From Psococerastis gibbosa (taxonomy: Eukaryota; Arthropoda; Insecta; Psocodea; Psocidae), in assembly GCA_963971405.1 (NCBI GenBank), contig OZ020489.1:35001047-35065046 (forward strand): 64,000 bases of DNA, in the 5' to 3' direction. The position numbers and the translations under genes are program-made. How positions within the stretch are numbered: the stretch's first letter is position 1; each line of letters begins with the position of its first letter. The notes beneath the pieces are model-generated. The model saw only the letters and a program-made list of their open reading frames with translations, searched no databases and had not been told where the DNA came from. This document shows, piece by piece, positions 55,001 to 63,345 of the stretch.

Positions 55001-58000
55001 TAGAAAAATCAGGACTTGGCGGGATTCGAACCCACGATGTATGCATATTTTACAATAAGTGTTAGTGTTGAGTATTGCGGGCGATATATATCGTATCCGA
55101 CGAGAAGAAACGAGGTTACTACAAAATCACTAAAACTAGTTTCTGTTCTCTAATGAAAACAGATAAAGTGATGATTATCCACTCTACAATTAAGCTGCAA
55201 TCGAGCTACAAATGAAGACAGAGCTCAAGGCGGTGACAACCGACCGAGTGGAGTCCACGCTGCACATACGGCACCAAGGTGTGGAAGCAGAAGAGCTACA
55301 TTGAATTAAAGACAGTTTGAACCACAACCCAGTTCACTGTCGAATCCATTAACTCCTAGTAGAGAATTCGTTATTTCACTATCAATTTACAGTATAGTAC
55401 AGTAGATAAGCCTTCGCTCATATCATACCTTTGGAAGTGGAGAAGCCTGTACGCAGCACAAGAGCATAGACATGCTGGTCGCCGTAGTAGCGGGTTTGAA
55501 TCACTTGAGTGCCGCTGAAGAGCGTGTGCCGAGCATGTTCTTTGCTTTCGTACGTAACGGTCTGCACGTTCGGTAAGGGAGTCTTCGTGATCGGCACGGA
55601 CTCTCCTGCAAAGAAGACAGTAAATAGAGTAAGATATATTAGTGTTATAGAAGCAAAACGGGACACTGGAGGAAGAGTTTAGTAAAAGAGATTGCCGTAG
55701 TAGATACAGAGGGGAATCAACTGACAAAGATGAACCGGATGGTAACATAGCAAATTAGTCTGTGCCAGTTTGAAAAGAATAATAGGTTTCTGCATCTGTT
55801 GCTAAAGGTCGGCAACATTTTTTAGTAGCTGAGCCAAATTTCGAAATCACCAGGTTTAGGGTCACACATTTCAAGCCAAAAAAAGGTTGCAATCAACTCT
55901 GCAAGAAACGCCTTACAGGTTATTTATTATGCATCGTTAAAATACAAATGCACTATAAAAAGTAGGTAGGTTTAAATTTTGGATGAAGAACCGGTCAAAT
56001 AGGGAAGAGCCGCACCCATTATGCCAAAGAGCCGCATGCGGGTTCTTGTGTTCTATATATATTTTTTTTTTTTTTTTTTTTTAAATAAAAAGATTAATCG
56101 CATACATACAATTTAACGAATGTATCCGATTGACCTCTTCAGTCGCCTCGGTACCTGTGTTGAGTTACGACATGTCTCCGATCGCATGGAGTGTAAAGAC
56201 TCGCACAAGTGCAAGCACGTTACTACCTAGCCATCGAGCCCTTTGGGACAAAAGCTCGCCTAATTTTTTTAATTCATTCATTCATTCAAAGGTCGACCAC
56301 TAACCTGTGAGCATAGATTCATTGACAATGCAATTTCCAGTAAGCAGGACAGCGTCGCAGTGCATGGTGCAACCATGGGGAGGGATTACGATCATATCAC
56401 CCGGCACGAGCTGGTCCGTAGTGACGGGCTCGTGAATCTTGGTGTCGCCACGAGCCACAGTCACGATGTCCACACTATGCACCGTTTGTTGCAGTTTCTT
56501 TTGGTTCTGCAACAGGAGACAATAGTTCTGTGAACGAGCTCATGAAAAAGTAATTTGACCAGGGCTAAGAGTAACTTAAAAACTACAAACTAAAAATTAC
56601 AATTTTCGAATTTTAATAGGAAAACAAGATCTGCAAACTCCCTACTAAATTGGTTAAAAATAGGCGACAGAAGGAATGCGCAAATCCTCTGTACATTGCA
56701 TAATATGCTTGAGACCCCGCCTTACACCCCTTTTCCGACCTTAATCTTCCTAAATTTCCTTTCCAATCCACGTATCCCAGGCCTTACATTCCTTTTTCGA
56801 TGCAGTCGGTGAGGCTTGGGAACTCTTTGCCGGACCCCATTAGAAATGAAAGAAGTTTAAAGAAGCTTAAGGGTGCTTGTCACGATGTCCTCTTAGTTAT
56901 GTGTATATTTTAATCTATTTTTTTTTTTCAGTTAAATTTGTAATATGATGTTGTTTAACATTGTATCATTTACTATTATGGGTTGATTCTAACAGTGGAA
57001 AGGCTCAAATTCGCTCATATTGAAAATAAAGACAATTTTCATTCTTTCTATTCCACGTGGTGTAAAGAATACCCTTAAACAAGAGGGGAATAAAAAAAAT
57101 AGGAACTAAAGAAAAACACTAAGTTGGGGTAATGATGGCCGAAAGGTTTAAAATTCGCCCATATGGAAAATGAGGACAAAATAGGAACTAAAGAAAAACA
57201 CTATGTTAGGGTAATGATGGCCGAAGGCTCAAAATTCGCCCATACAAAAAATAAAAACAAAATAGGAACTAAAGAAAAACACTATGTTGGGGTAATGATT
57301 CGCCCATATAGAAAATAGAGACAGTTTTCTTTCTTTCTCTCTGTTCCACATGGTGTAAAGATTGCCCTTAAGCCAGAGGGGAATAAAAATAGGAACTAAA
57401 GAAAAATACCATGTTGTGATAGTGATCTCAGGTGTCATTAGAAGTACAGTTGGCGTCACGCCAGAAACTGTGGAAGCCCTGAAAAGCCTTGAGAGCTCGA
57501 GCCCATGACGTAATCATTAAAAATGTTCTTGCGTATGCATAGGAAGCATACACAATTACCGTACTGAATTATTAACGTCTTATTTTAATAGCCAGTACGA
57601 CATAGTAAATTGGCGTCTTATGTAGTTTAAGCGTGAGATTACTTCAACGTAGCTTTACTTCAAAATTACACATACTGTATCTGTGACAGAATTTTTTAAT
57701 GTTCTATTTTAATAGTTTTAATAGATTTAATTTTAATAATAAAAGTACGACTGAGTAAATTTGTGTCATATGCTGTTTAAGCGTGAGATTACTTTGAAAT
57801 TACACATATTTGTGACTGAATTTTTAACGTCTGATTTTAACAGCCAGTACGACTGAGTAAATTGGTACCTTATGTCGCTTAAAGCGTGAGATTACTTACA
57901 CGTAACTTCAACGTAATTTCAAGATTTAGCCAGCAAGTTAGGAATAAGTAACCAACCACGCCCCCTCCCACCCCCTCCTACCGCTTGCAGTCCTATATAA

Positions 58001-61000
58001 ACCAAGGTTTCCTCTCCCTAGTCACATTTGTCCCTTCTCCTCGAGTTGAGCAAGTCTCAAATCGCTTATAAGGTGTTACTGTGCTGGTGGGTTTCCCTCT
58101 GTAGATGGCAGTTCTTGCCGACGACACTCAGGGTTTAATACTAACACCAGTGGGTTTTGTAGACAAGGTTAATTTTTTAACGATTATTTGAGTTCTACTA
58201 ATTCTAGTTTTGATAAAAACACTAAGTTTTTGTTTGTTTATTAAAATGAAATACCACGAAGTCACGAGCAATTTAAGTTATTCTATCGGATGAATCGTCA
58301 ATGCGCCCCATTCAATTTCAACTTACATGTCTGATTTGAATAATTGATGCGGTGACACCGAAGGCACTTAGGACAAATATGGCAACTCCATAATAGTAGT
58401 ATTCATCCGCCATCCAAAGGCAAACGGAAAAAATTTGGAAAATGTAGAACGGGTTGAGAACTTCCAGGAACAGAAGCGTCATAACGGGACTAATAGGCAC
58501 TGATATGTCGTTTGATCCATACATGACACGCCTGAAAACAAAATAATAATGATTCCGTTACTTTTAATAATAAACAAACAGTGACTTTTTTTTCTATTAC
58601 TGAGCCAAACTAGCGGAGTAAGGGTTATTAAGCCTTCTCTTATACTCAACTAGGAAGACCCGGGCCACCTGCTTTACATGACCTCCGAAGCATGACCAGA
58701 AAATGTAGCAAGTGTGGGACTCGAACCAACAGCCTTACCGGTGAAAGTCAAAGACTGTACCTCTACTCTTATACATGTTCTGACCTAACCTAACTTGTGT
58801 TGGATGAACCTAAGCCCTGCGGTCTTTTCCTCTGATGTCGAGTCAACCTGAACTTATGTAACTGCAAAGGCTTTCACGGCCGGAGTCAAATGAAGAACCT
58901 GAACTTACCTGGAATGGCAAATGGACACATGGAACCAACAACCTTTTGTATTCCCCCTCTACCACTACTCTACATGTCCTTACTTTAGGGCCAACCGGTT
59001 GGTTAGGTCTGAGGGCTGTAAGCACAGTGTTCTACAGTGTACTACTTGTGTTCTACTTGTAAGTTCAATTGAACGATTGCTGCTGCGCCTTCCTCTTCAG
59101 CTCTTGGTACGTTCGATGGTCCATGAATTCCTACTACACGCATATAAAAGAGAAACTACTATTTTGTAGGGGCTATCAAATCAAACCAAATATAAATATG
59201 CTGTTGAAGAATAATCAGCATAATTAAGTGTGGTGAACTGCCATTCATCATAGGTCAATTTCCATTAACTGAAGTAAAGTCTAAATACAGCTAACAGCTA
59301 TGTTGGCGGTTTGACGGACCTGAGTGCTTGTTGAGAAGCAGACAGTCCCGTTTGCGCATGAAGAGCTGCCGTGGAGACGCCACAATCCATCCCCGGCAGT
59401 TTTCGAAATTGCCGCTTTTCTTCATCCCAGATGTATTGTAATTTCTTGAATGTGAACATACGTACACTTTTCACCTCTGCAAAAAACAAAGCCAACAGTT
59501 TATACAACACACCCAAAATCAAGGAATGTATTCAGGAATTTGTTTAGGGGGCCAGGAAATTGCCAGTTTATCAGACTTTATTGCAATATCTTAATTAAAA
59601 TCACTTCTGAGGGTAGATAACTAGCTTATCATTTAATAGGCTATTTGCATTAAGCCGACACTGGATCTATGAGTTTTGGGTGCAATAGAAATATGAGTCC
59701 AGTAAAGAGACTGACGAGTTGGCAACACGTTCAGCTATTCGGAAATTGCCAGTTTAACGGGGTTTATTGAAATATCTTACTTAAAATCACAATTAGTGGT
59801 CTATATTTAGATATGCACACTTTTGCAAGGCCAGATAACTAGTGACCCTAGCTTCTCATTTCACAGATTATTTGCACTAAGCCGACACAGGGTCTGTGAT
59901 ATTTAGGAGCATGAGAAATATGAGTCCAGTAAGGAGACTGACGAGTTGGCGACACGATTCAGAAATTGCCGGTTTATCAAAGTTTATTGCAATATCTTAA
60001 TTAAAATTACAGTTAGTGGTCTATATTTTAGATATGCACACTTTTGCAAGGCCAGATAACTAGTGACCCTAGTTTCTCATTTCATAGACTATTTACAGCT
60101 TATCACGAACCTTTGAAAACACCTCGTCCAACGTGCAAAGGCAGGCTGGAGCCTTCAGCCAAAGGAACGCCATCGTCACTATTTTCAGTAGCGGACTCTG
60201 CATTAAGCTCTTTCACAGGCTTAACGCGATACACTACGTGCTTCTGATATTTTTCCTGAAAGAAATGACAAAGTGCAGTAATGTAAACAAGATCACTAGA
60301 GCGCGTTTTGAAGACAATCGGTTTAAGAGAAAGGAAGATGAAAGTTATGAAAATATGGACGGAAACAAGATTCGACTCCGAGTCTCTCTTGTCGGGCTAC
60401 CCGTGTCATAGCTCCGTGGCTGCCTAAAGTCTCCTCGAACTCAGCACACCACCCCGGCGAGATGGACCGTTTGCGTTCATTTTCCATGTCTGCCTTTCTC
60501 TCATAGCCTGTGGAGGCTTCGTACCAATATAATTACAGAGGGGTAATTACACGGGATGACAGGCCGTGGTCGTTTTGAAAGCGTACTTCCAAACGTATTC
60601 AGATCGGCCACGGCAGGAATCCCGGATTCTACTGTTTCATCACACTTTCTACGAAGGTAAATAGGTACCTGTAATTGTTGTTATATGATAACATACGATA
60701 TCAAAATGGCTTTTCTTCTTTCTAGCGGACGACAATGACAAATGACAGTGTCAGTCACAATCAAATCAACAGAATTTTGTAGTAAGACACCAAAGCTATT
60801 GAATACGTTCGAAGGTGAGTATATATAAGAAATTTTGCGTACAGAATGGAAGGACGAAGTTAGTAAGAACAGTTTTTTTTTTTCAATTTGAAGATCATTA
60901 TGCTTTGGATCGTAAGCATCGAAAATTTCGCCAAACGATCATGATTACATTGTCTCAGGACGGCTTGTATTGTTAAAAACTATATGAAAACTTAATCAAT

Positions 61001-62081
61001 ACGGTGCGCGATTCAGTTATTAGCTTATCTTTGATGTTGACCTCAAAAAAGGCCTCAACATTGTATCAGGTTGTCAGGCTTAGATTAGTTACCTACACGC
61101 ATAAAGAAGCTTGTTAAGCCTTTAAAAACTAATGGTCTATTCCTTATCTTGAAACAAGTAACAGAGAACTTAGATATGACATGCAAACGAAAAATATTTA
61201 TCAGACTATTGCTTGTGATTGTCTAAGCATTTTGCACAGATGTTCCGAGACTATCAGAGCTAATCCCTCGAGAAAATTATACTTTTTCCTTGAGATCGAG
61301 TTGAAGACCCACTTCGGAGTCGAGTCTTCAAGTAACTGAGTGAAAAGGTATCACGTAAAGGTTTTTATACTCGTAAAAGTGATGGGGAATTCAGTTCCAT
61401 GAATAAAAATTATTTTAACTACTGGTGCCATCTGCCACATCTTCTTCGACCAATCATTAAAGCATAGGCCCGTTGACACGTCATCTTTTGACCAATCAAA
61501 GTACAACGGGCTTTGTTATTGTTTGGAAGTGCCTAAGGCTTGTTTTGACAGGTCGATGAAAACATAGCAGGTGGCACCAGCAATTATAATACTTTAATAT
61601 CTTTAGCGAGGGCGAATAGAACTATAGTCTCGCCTGTTGTAAAATGCAATTTTTTGGAAGGACTTCTTATGGACCCTGGGCGCAGTGGCTCATTGGTCCC
61701 TTGTCCAATGTCAAGGACACCATGGATTTCGGACATGATTTGTATTGTTTCCGCATGAATTTTTGGCCATTGGCAAGCTGCTACACGTTCTCGATGTCAA
61801 CCTACACCGGCTACAAGCGATAATGGACAAGCTGAGACAAGTTTACCACTGACACCATGAAACAGGCGAAAGCATGACTTAACCAAGTACAGATACGAGT
61901 CCTCTAGTCTCACCTGAATAAGAACCTTGTCTGCGTCTCGTAGAGAACAACGGATATGCGTCGCTTGGAGCATCAATTTTGGATTCCAGTGGAATACAAG
62001 CCGTAGCAGGCCGGCGGTGCAGATGACCAGGGCCCACGTCAGGAAGTTGAGGATGGGGTGAAACTTGTACCCGAAAACAAA
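38969..62081 (-). CDS. ATP13A3: P5B-type ATPase, ATP13A2/ATP13A3-like, thirteen exons (5' end missing)
   Basis: Exons in transcript order: 62081-61914, 60255-60111, 59476-59320, 58531-58327, 56506-56305, 55605-55429, 47639-47512, 46066-45866, 44967-44779, 43768-43658, 41613-41217, 40730-40287, 40047-38969. All junctions are GT-AG and phases agree, giving 1200 residues plus stop. Only a short first exon with the start Met is not recognised. Family members are about 1200 residues. Visible are the membrane-dipping N-terminal region, actuator TGES (near 293), the P5B motif PPALPAAM (417-424), phosphorylated Asp460 in DKTGT, KGSPE (598), VTGDNML and CGDGAND (844-850), then the C-terminal membrane helices. 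P5B pumps sit in late endosomes, lysosomes or recycling endosomes and move polyamines. Whether this one is the ATP13A2 or ATP13A3 ortholog needs a tree. Confidence 0.95.
40287..40730 (-). CDS. ATP13A3: P5B ATPase exon: end of nucleotide/phosphorylation domain
   Basis: Encodes [20 protein letters not shown], a low-conservation Ser/Thr-rich loop, then [20 protein letters not shown] and GYYV before the donor GTAAGT. Phase 1 at both ends. Confidence 0.92.
41217..41613 (-). CDS. ATP13A3: P5B ATPase exon: nucleotide-binding domain
   Basis: From [20 protein letters not shown] through [20 protein letters not shown] to [11 protein letters not shown]. Contains the ATP-binding KGSPE variant of the P-type KGAPE motif. 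Confidence 0.93.
41655..42048. mobile_element. MITE family N, copy 5, in an ATPase intron
   Basis: The outer ends GGCACGGTTTCCACCGACCT and GGTGGAAACCGCGTC are inverted. The inner pair is TTAGGCGGGGTTTCC and GGAAACCCCGCCTAAG. Both arms hold GACGTGGTAGCAGACATT or its inverse. It starts 42 bp upstream of an exon acceptor. Confidence 0.8.
42440..43498 (-). pseudogene. Tc1-like transposase (DD34E), one frameshift
   Basis: Minus strand: starts [20 protein letters not shown] (helix-turn-helix region), first catalytic Asp in VEWSDESRF, second in [12 protein letters not shown], and the Glu in [13 protein letters not shown] exactly 34 residues later. This is the Tc1 DD34E spacing. The protein ends HATKY. 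The reading frame shifts once between about 43050 and 43001. Terminal inverted repeats were not found. Lies in an intron of the ATPase, same strand as the gene. Confidence 0.88.
43658..43768 (-). CDS. ATP13A3: P5B ATPase exon (37 codons)
   Basis: [20 protein letters not shown] to [10 protein letters not shown], phase 0 both sides. The loop after SGDPLDLK in the nucleotide-binding domain. Confidence 0.9.
43848..44241. mobile_element. TTAA-flanked foldback element T, copy 2
   Basis: GAGGACATGCTATGTAGAAA at left, TTCTACGTAGCATGTCCTC at right, TTAA outside both (43844-43847, 44242-44245). Arms share AATTTGGCTCATGGAAGTTG and GTAGAAGACTGCTTCATGCA with copy 1, although the outermost ends differ. 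394 bp, inside an ATPase intron. Confidence 0.85.
44779..44967 (-). CDS. ATP13A3: P5B ATPase exon: TGT of the phosphorylation motif onward
   Basis: Begins [20 protein letters not shown] and ends LSGDPLDLK. The DK of DKTGT is in the preceding exon, so the signature spans the junction. Phase 0. Confidence 0.93.
45290..45775 (-). repeat. dispersed repeat DR1, copy 4, split by a SINE
   Basis: Left part ends and right part resumes at the duplicated CATTTTTAT (45407-45415 and 45632-45640). Landmarks are the reverse complements of those at 6736. In an ATPase intron. Confidence 0.75.
45416..45631 (-). mobile_element. tRNA-derived SINE, copy 4, with exact 9-bp TSD
   Basis: Flanked by CATTTTTAT on both sides. 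Minus-strand head GTCAGGACATGTAGAGTAG (A box), B box GGTTCGAGTCC (a perfect GGTTCGANTCC match), body, and TTTATTTATTT tail. It defines the full element as 216 bp. Confidence 0.92.
45866..46066 (-). CDS. ATP13A3: P5B ATPase exon: PPALPAAM and phosphorylated Asp
   Basis: [20 protein letters not shown], then [20 protein letters not shown] and [14 protein letters not shown] marks the P5B subgroup. Phase 0 both ends. Confidence 0.95.
46113..46902. mobile_element. non-autonomous element M, copy 3
   Basis: AGAACCGGTCCGAGTTTACT, then CTTTCCAATTTATA at left, TACAAATTGGAAAGCAA at right, with all internal blocks of copies 1 and 2. The longest consistent copy, in an ATPase intron. Confidence 0.75.
46925..47335 (+). 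pseudogene. Penelope-like element C-terminal fragment
   Basis: The product has [20 protein letters not shown] and [13 protein letters not shown], resembling the end of the GIY-YIG region of Penelope-like elements. A 3' region with CTGAAGATGTCGACCGCAG and AAACGTTTGGAAGCTTAC follows. The RT part is absent. Small related pieces are at 16279 and 60545-60650. Assignment from recall only. Confidence 0.45.
47512..47639 (-). CDS. ATP13A3: P5B ATPase exon: transmembrane segment after the actuator domain
   Basis: (G)[20 protein letters not shown], then [20 protein letters not shown]. Enters in phase 1, leaves in phase 0. Followed by donor GTAAAT. Confidence 0.93.
48576..50519 (+). CDS. LINE ORF1 protein with three CCHC zinc knuckles
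   Basis: 647 residues from ATG 48576; an upstream in-frame TTG at 48564 is less likely. The N-terminal third is Ser/Pro-rich with a basic patch ([13 protein letters not shown]). The C-terminus carries [28 protein letters not shown] and [16 protein letters not shown] (residues about 556-613). These are nucleic-acid-binding knuckles of the Gag-like protein that packages LINE RNA. Its stop at 50517-50519 overlaps the ORF2 start. Confidence 0.92.
   Translation: MDGNEAPGSGVSDASRRKPKLLTSPTRERSNSEGPGPKAWFHEMGENEQNSLLLDKDEALRQQERTNMFPKRTVLRRTPPKSNLLDSTNANGTPPVSKRPRCEEQDASPEVFSTPRYQTIRVVSKDIPFTTTPEHQKVWEIVSDLKCVRQSLTTEDSLALLDKIILLVQSLNPVFKTSRGVDSETQTYPKRDAKDLQNIEEIHRNMLEAKNSADFSKLILMNWPQPAFRCTKLQKKSIIRSEGMRFLLVDKMEDNILMNSLSRQLPAINRVMSTKLETGKIVLIKSSDHVLYEDELSEAEVETAQELILGLVGETPNFEHIVELIEKVGSKCQEMGVQSITMAAPHEVIEHGQLRKLAESILHSRQISVRICIQRKGPHADGEAKKVVRGRARRNNDAVTVKMSDNLTFAEAVGKLRAEINPDDVGVEIKRVVKKQDGNLNVYFKEKKSGGRNNFAVKIKEKINSEVILKNSEGVLFVSNLDEFTKETELQDAFSSSLSIDAKEIKVAGIRQARNLTYFSSVTLPIEAALLAADRGFITVGWTRAKVREKFNPDFCRKCKRYGHSSWRCEGTESKELCRRCGAEGHRAKDCQGNLHCYACNCDGHRMDSMACPDFRKAVYACRNQKHAPSGNVNEDSDIKINENDRH
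50500..54123 (+). CDS. LINE ORF2: endonuclease, reverse transcriptase, RNase H
   Basis: 1207 residues from ATG 50500 (a second ATG is at 50506). The endonuclease is residues about 1-225: [40 protein letters not shown] about 430-720: [36 protein letters not shown] (near 579), [10 protein letters not shown], catalytic YADDLVV (near 669). RNase H about 930-1070: [52 protein letters not shown]-terminal [18 protein letters not shown] motif follows. All key residues are present. Read +1 relative to ORF1, with a 20-base overlap, so it is probably translated by reinitiation or coupling. Confidence 0.95.
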   Translation: MKMTDIKFLQINLQHAIAASSILIKTISRALINITLVQEPWLGNEGRLQGLGGFNGNIFAAAPEEKPRACILATGVHCELLPQFLTKDLVAVKVKIGYEEAVVASSYFAHDRPCPPLEVVHLVEFCKSNNLAILLGCDGNAHVDSWGSTNTNGRGDELLEFTMEFGLRVMNRGSKPTFINAIREEVLDFTFGCGRIERSLRDWQVLDEESASDHCYVAFVLLLNIPQATPSAFRNPKKTNWAEYELLLKDRLGECPPAPETTHEVEDLCNRVMEALRSSFNDSCPLSSTKTTHKTPWWTRRIEKLRKLTNKLRTRVRRGDNNVVATADYKVVLRQYKREIRASKRRCWRSYCEEIANLPEATRLQKTLSKDKRIVNGPLFCTRTNGFTTCDAEALKLLVETHFPECTFDSDGNFPPDEVSTAAISYVDPTWLTEERVTYALGMFSPFKSPGTDGIFPVLLQKGTRELTKFLTEIYKGCVRFSYIPLKWREVRVIFIPKHGRSDYTKPSAFRPISLSSFLLKTLERLIEREIRLTLTGTNELHDGQHGFRPGRSTESALHSLVSYLEGSLDSKEMALCVFLDVDGAFSNLILTAIDELLKKRKIDPQIRKWLLCMLRQRLVVCTRGGSTIRAWVARGCGQGAVTSPIVWDIVVDELLYILSCSGLYVQAYADDLVVAVKGMDLSVITELMQRALNIISQWCRPKGLNINVSKTQSVLFTRRKKLKNTTLFLNDQEIPSSKCVKFLGVHLDSKLLWNSHLDSTIAKARSVLWSLRVGFGSTWGLTTKVMRWLYVAVVRPALSYGCVVWWKRALLETSKQKLAKIQRLACISISGAMRSTPTSALEVLLDLQPLYLYLEHTASLSLHRLRITGLLCRKAPRNGHAETFHLKMPNEQKMPCDRIVRETYFTGAQARFPTREEWDENLGEIVSGFDIVLYTDGSKMNGKAGAGIFCEDPPIAISLPLGDYASVFQAELFAIHEGIKCCEDFSGKAIAVCSDSKSAIQALQRGCATSAVVRDCKAAYMSLRHHNSVTLVWVPGHSGVLGNEKADELARAGSAVFPVGPEPILPVPWRVILNQGNCVMRDKWSSVWSSASGMHHSKACLLGPDERLKRDVISSSRRAVRAAAAMLTGHGPFRVHLARLGVQVPTQDCRFCEIGAETGWHVLMDCPAVWRKRLSSVGFALGGLQAGKQLRPKEAARFATAIGLYE
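54945..55035 (-). repeat. repeat with pol III B-box-like sequence
   Basis: On the minus strand GTGGGTTCGAATCCCGC could form a T arm, but no matching acceptor stem or anticodon arm lies upstream. The remainder matches the repeat at 7555-7690. Probably a truncated SINE, not a tRNA gene. Confidence 0.45.
55429..55605 (-). CDS. ATP13A3: P5B ATPase exon: actuator domain, GES of TGES onward
   Basis: (G)[18 protein letters not shown], then [20 protein letters not shown] and [10 protein letters not shown]. The TGES loop that dephosphorylates the pump is split across this junction. Phase 1 both ends. Confidence 0.93.
56050..56256 (-). mobile_element. candidate second SINE type with poly(A) tail
   Basis: A T run at 56056-56080 is the tail on the minus strand. 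The body includes AATGTATCCGATTGACCTCT, also found inverted near 63855-63905. The far end GGGCTCGATGGCTAGGTAGT has an A-box-like look; no convincing B box is seen. Confidence 0.4.
56305..56506 (-). CDS. ATP13A3: P5B ATPase exon: actuator domain
   Basis: [20 protein letters not shown], then [20 protein letters not shown] and [10 protein letters not shown]. Enters phase 0, leaves phase 1. Confidence 0.93.
56640..56900 (+). pseudogene. LINE C-terminal scrap
   Basis: The product [20 protein letters not shown], then [20 protein letters not shown], resembles the LINE C-terminus 'WNxLPxxIRxxxSLxxFK'. Lies in an ATPase intron, antisense. Confidence 0.45.
56990..57440. repeat. compound minisatellite, 75-90 bp units
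   Basis: AATAGGAACTAAAGAAAAAC recurs four times (about 57100, 57180, 57265, 57390), with ATTCGCCCATA and GGTAATGAT between. Confidence 0.75.
57575..57930. repeat. three tandem units of about 130 bp
   Basis: Each unit has AGTACGACTGAGTAAATT (or a close variant), TTAAGCGTGAGATTACTT and TTAACGTCTGATTTTAA-like sequence. In an ATPase intron. Confidence 0.75.
58327..58531 (-). CDS. ATP13A3: P5B ATPase exon: second pair of membrane helices
   Basis: [40 protein letters not shown], then [19 protein letters not shown]. The [10 protein letters not shown] and DEYYYY strings are characteristic of the P5B family. Confidence 0.95.
58568..58784 (-). mobile_element. tRNA-derived SINE, copy 5
   Basis: Full head, B box (GGTTCGAGTCC on the minus strand), body and AT-rich tail, in an ATPase intron. 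Confidence 0.78.
59320..59476 (-). CDS. ATP13A3: P5B ATPase exon: N-terminal cytosolic region
   Basis: (E)[39 protein letters not shown], then GLSASQQAL(R). Corresponds to the 'YFTHHxxKYxWxxxxxxF' segment of the family. Phase 1 in, phase 2 out. Confidence 0.9.
59540..60100. repeat. tandem repeat, 200-230 bp, beside an exon donor
   Basis: GAAATTGCCAGTTTA, TTGCAATATCTTAATTAAAA, AAGCCGACAC and GAGACTGACGAGTTGGC recur in two full units and one partial unit. The last unit stops about 10 bp from the donor of the upstream exon (60111). Confidence 0.8.
60111..60255 (-). CDS. ATP13A3: P5B ATPase exon: N-terminal linker
   Basis: [20 protein letters not shown], then an acidic Ser-rich linker. Acceptor TTTCAG, phase 0; donor GTTCGT, phase 1. 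The donor is a weaker match to consensus than the others. Confidence 0.85.
61655..61900 (-). repeat. dispersed repeat DR1, copy 5
   Basis: Full-length uninterrupted copy on the minus strand (CAAGCGATAATGGACAAGCT, AAAGCATGACTTAACCAAGT), ending just beside an ATPase exon donor (61913). Confidence 0.7.
61914..62081 (-). CDS. ATP13A3: P5B ATPase first recognised exon: first N-terminal hydrophobic segment
   Basis: [40 protein letters not shown], then [15 protein letters not shown]. Acceptor TTGTTGCAG at 62082-62084, so a start-codon exon must lie further upstream. It was not recognised within the window. An open frame continues past the acceptor to 62195 but has no family resemblance. Confidence 0.9.
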
Positions 62082-62364
62082 CTGCAACAATAAATCAAAT
62101 AGTGTGAGGCCGGATCCCAACCGTCTTTTGATAAGTTTCGGTAAGAAAAACTGGGCGGCGGCGCCCAGTATTCCCTTCTGAGACTTTCCAAGCAACCATC
62201 GGAGTTACCCTAAAGCTGAAATACTACTATGCGCCATGCTGCAGTCTGCAATGTGTACTGTAATCCATGGTAATCTAGTTTATAACATGCTGGAAGTAAT
62301 ATTCCACTTTCGCACAGTGGGGAAATAACACCCCCGCAACCCCCGCGGGTTCTTGCTGTAACCA

Positions 62365-63100
62365 TAGCATTTGTCATGGCTTCATGGACACGGCAAAATC
62401 AAACCACATGAGAATCTTTCTCTGAATAATCCAAATTATGGTTATATTCAGAAGCCCGTATTCTCTAACATGATGCTTTACGGGGGCAATGAAATCCTGT
62501 ACCACTGCGGCAATGGAGATAGTACTGGACTTCCCACCCCTCCATATTGCAGTAAAAACTTCAGCCGAAATGGCATTATTAGGAGTGGAAGGGCAATTAA
62601 GAGAGACTCAGCCTCTCTGACTACGTCTGACCACTGCATGGATATGCCAAGCGATGTAATCCATCCAAAATACTGTTTTAGGAGGGAATTCGAAACTATA
62701 TAAGGGACAATGAAAGAATGCTGCGAATCAGCAGGAATTCTCAATAGTCACACAATCAAGTGGTTTACTGATGGATCTAGGCTAAGAAGTACAAACCAAG
62801 AACAGGCCTTGGCGTCTTTGGTCCTGGGGTTAAATATCTGGAGTCTCTTGGGGAGACAACTATAGTCTTGCAGATTCTGTAATGAAGGTGCGGAGGACCT
62901 GCGATGCGATGCGATGCAATCGCACGAAGAAGAGCAGTATGCTCGGGAAGCTTGCAGTTACATGTAAAAGACCTACCACTTCTGAATCCCCTTATCCTGG
63001 CTCTCCTGAGGGAGATAAGCCTCGAGAAAGTGACGTAGATACTTTGCTGTAGGGGCACAATAGGCCAATAGGCTTAAGTGCACACAGGTAACACCTGTAC
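62365..63100 (+). pseudogene. decayed LINE with RNase H remnant
   Basis: The product has a region before RNase H (TSDHCMDMPSDVIHPKYCFR), then KWFTDGSRLR (RNase H start) and, after loss of the rest, CRFCNEGAEDLRC, the C-terminal Cys motif. Same general class as the intact LINE at 48.3 kb but clearly older and rearranged. Confidence 0.6.
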
Positions 63101-63109
63101 CCCAATTTA

Positions 63110-63345
63110 AAAAAAAATTAAAAAAACCGCGGTGCGGGGGGGGGGGCAGCATTACTGGGGGTGCACTTCGGGCCTCCCAATTCCAGGTTTGTGCTAAAAA
63201 ACGTATAGGTAAAATTAAACCATTCCAGTATTTCAGCCATTCCTTGATACAGTTCTCAAAATGCGTAAAACCCCACCCCTTTTTAAAAAAAAATTCACCC
63301 GGGGGAGACTCCCGGGCCCCCCTAGTTGGCAATTACATTCATCGC
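63110..63345. repeat. G-rich DNA-element fragment
   Basis: G and C runs around AAAATGCGTAAAACCCC and GGGGGAGACTCCCGGGCCCC match arms of the elements at 5633-6594 and 27973-28657. Ends not found. Confidence 0.45.

Noticed and set aside
54990-55035. Possible tRNA gene with B box GGTTCGAATCC
   Set aside because: Only a T-arm-like hairpin is present; there is no acceptor stem, D arm or anticodon arm at the proper distance.
55800-56040. AAGGTCGGCAACATTTT and AGAGCCGCATGCGG resembling parts of a hAT element
   Set aside because: Only one end is recognisable; no matching right end or target duplication was found.
61797-62195. Continuous frame MLGKSQKGILGAAAQFF leading into the first ATPase exon
   Set aside because: The stretch before 62082 lacks family resemblance and a good acceptor (TTGTTGCAG) lies exactly where the family match starts.
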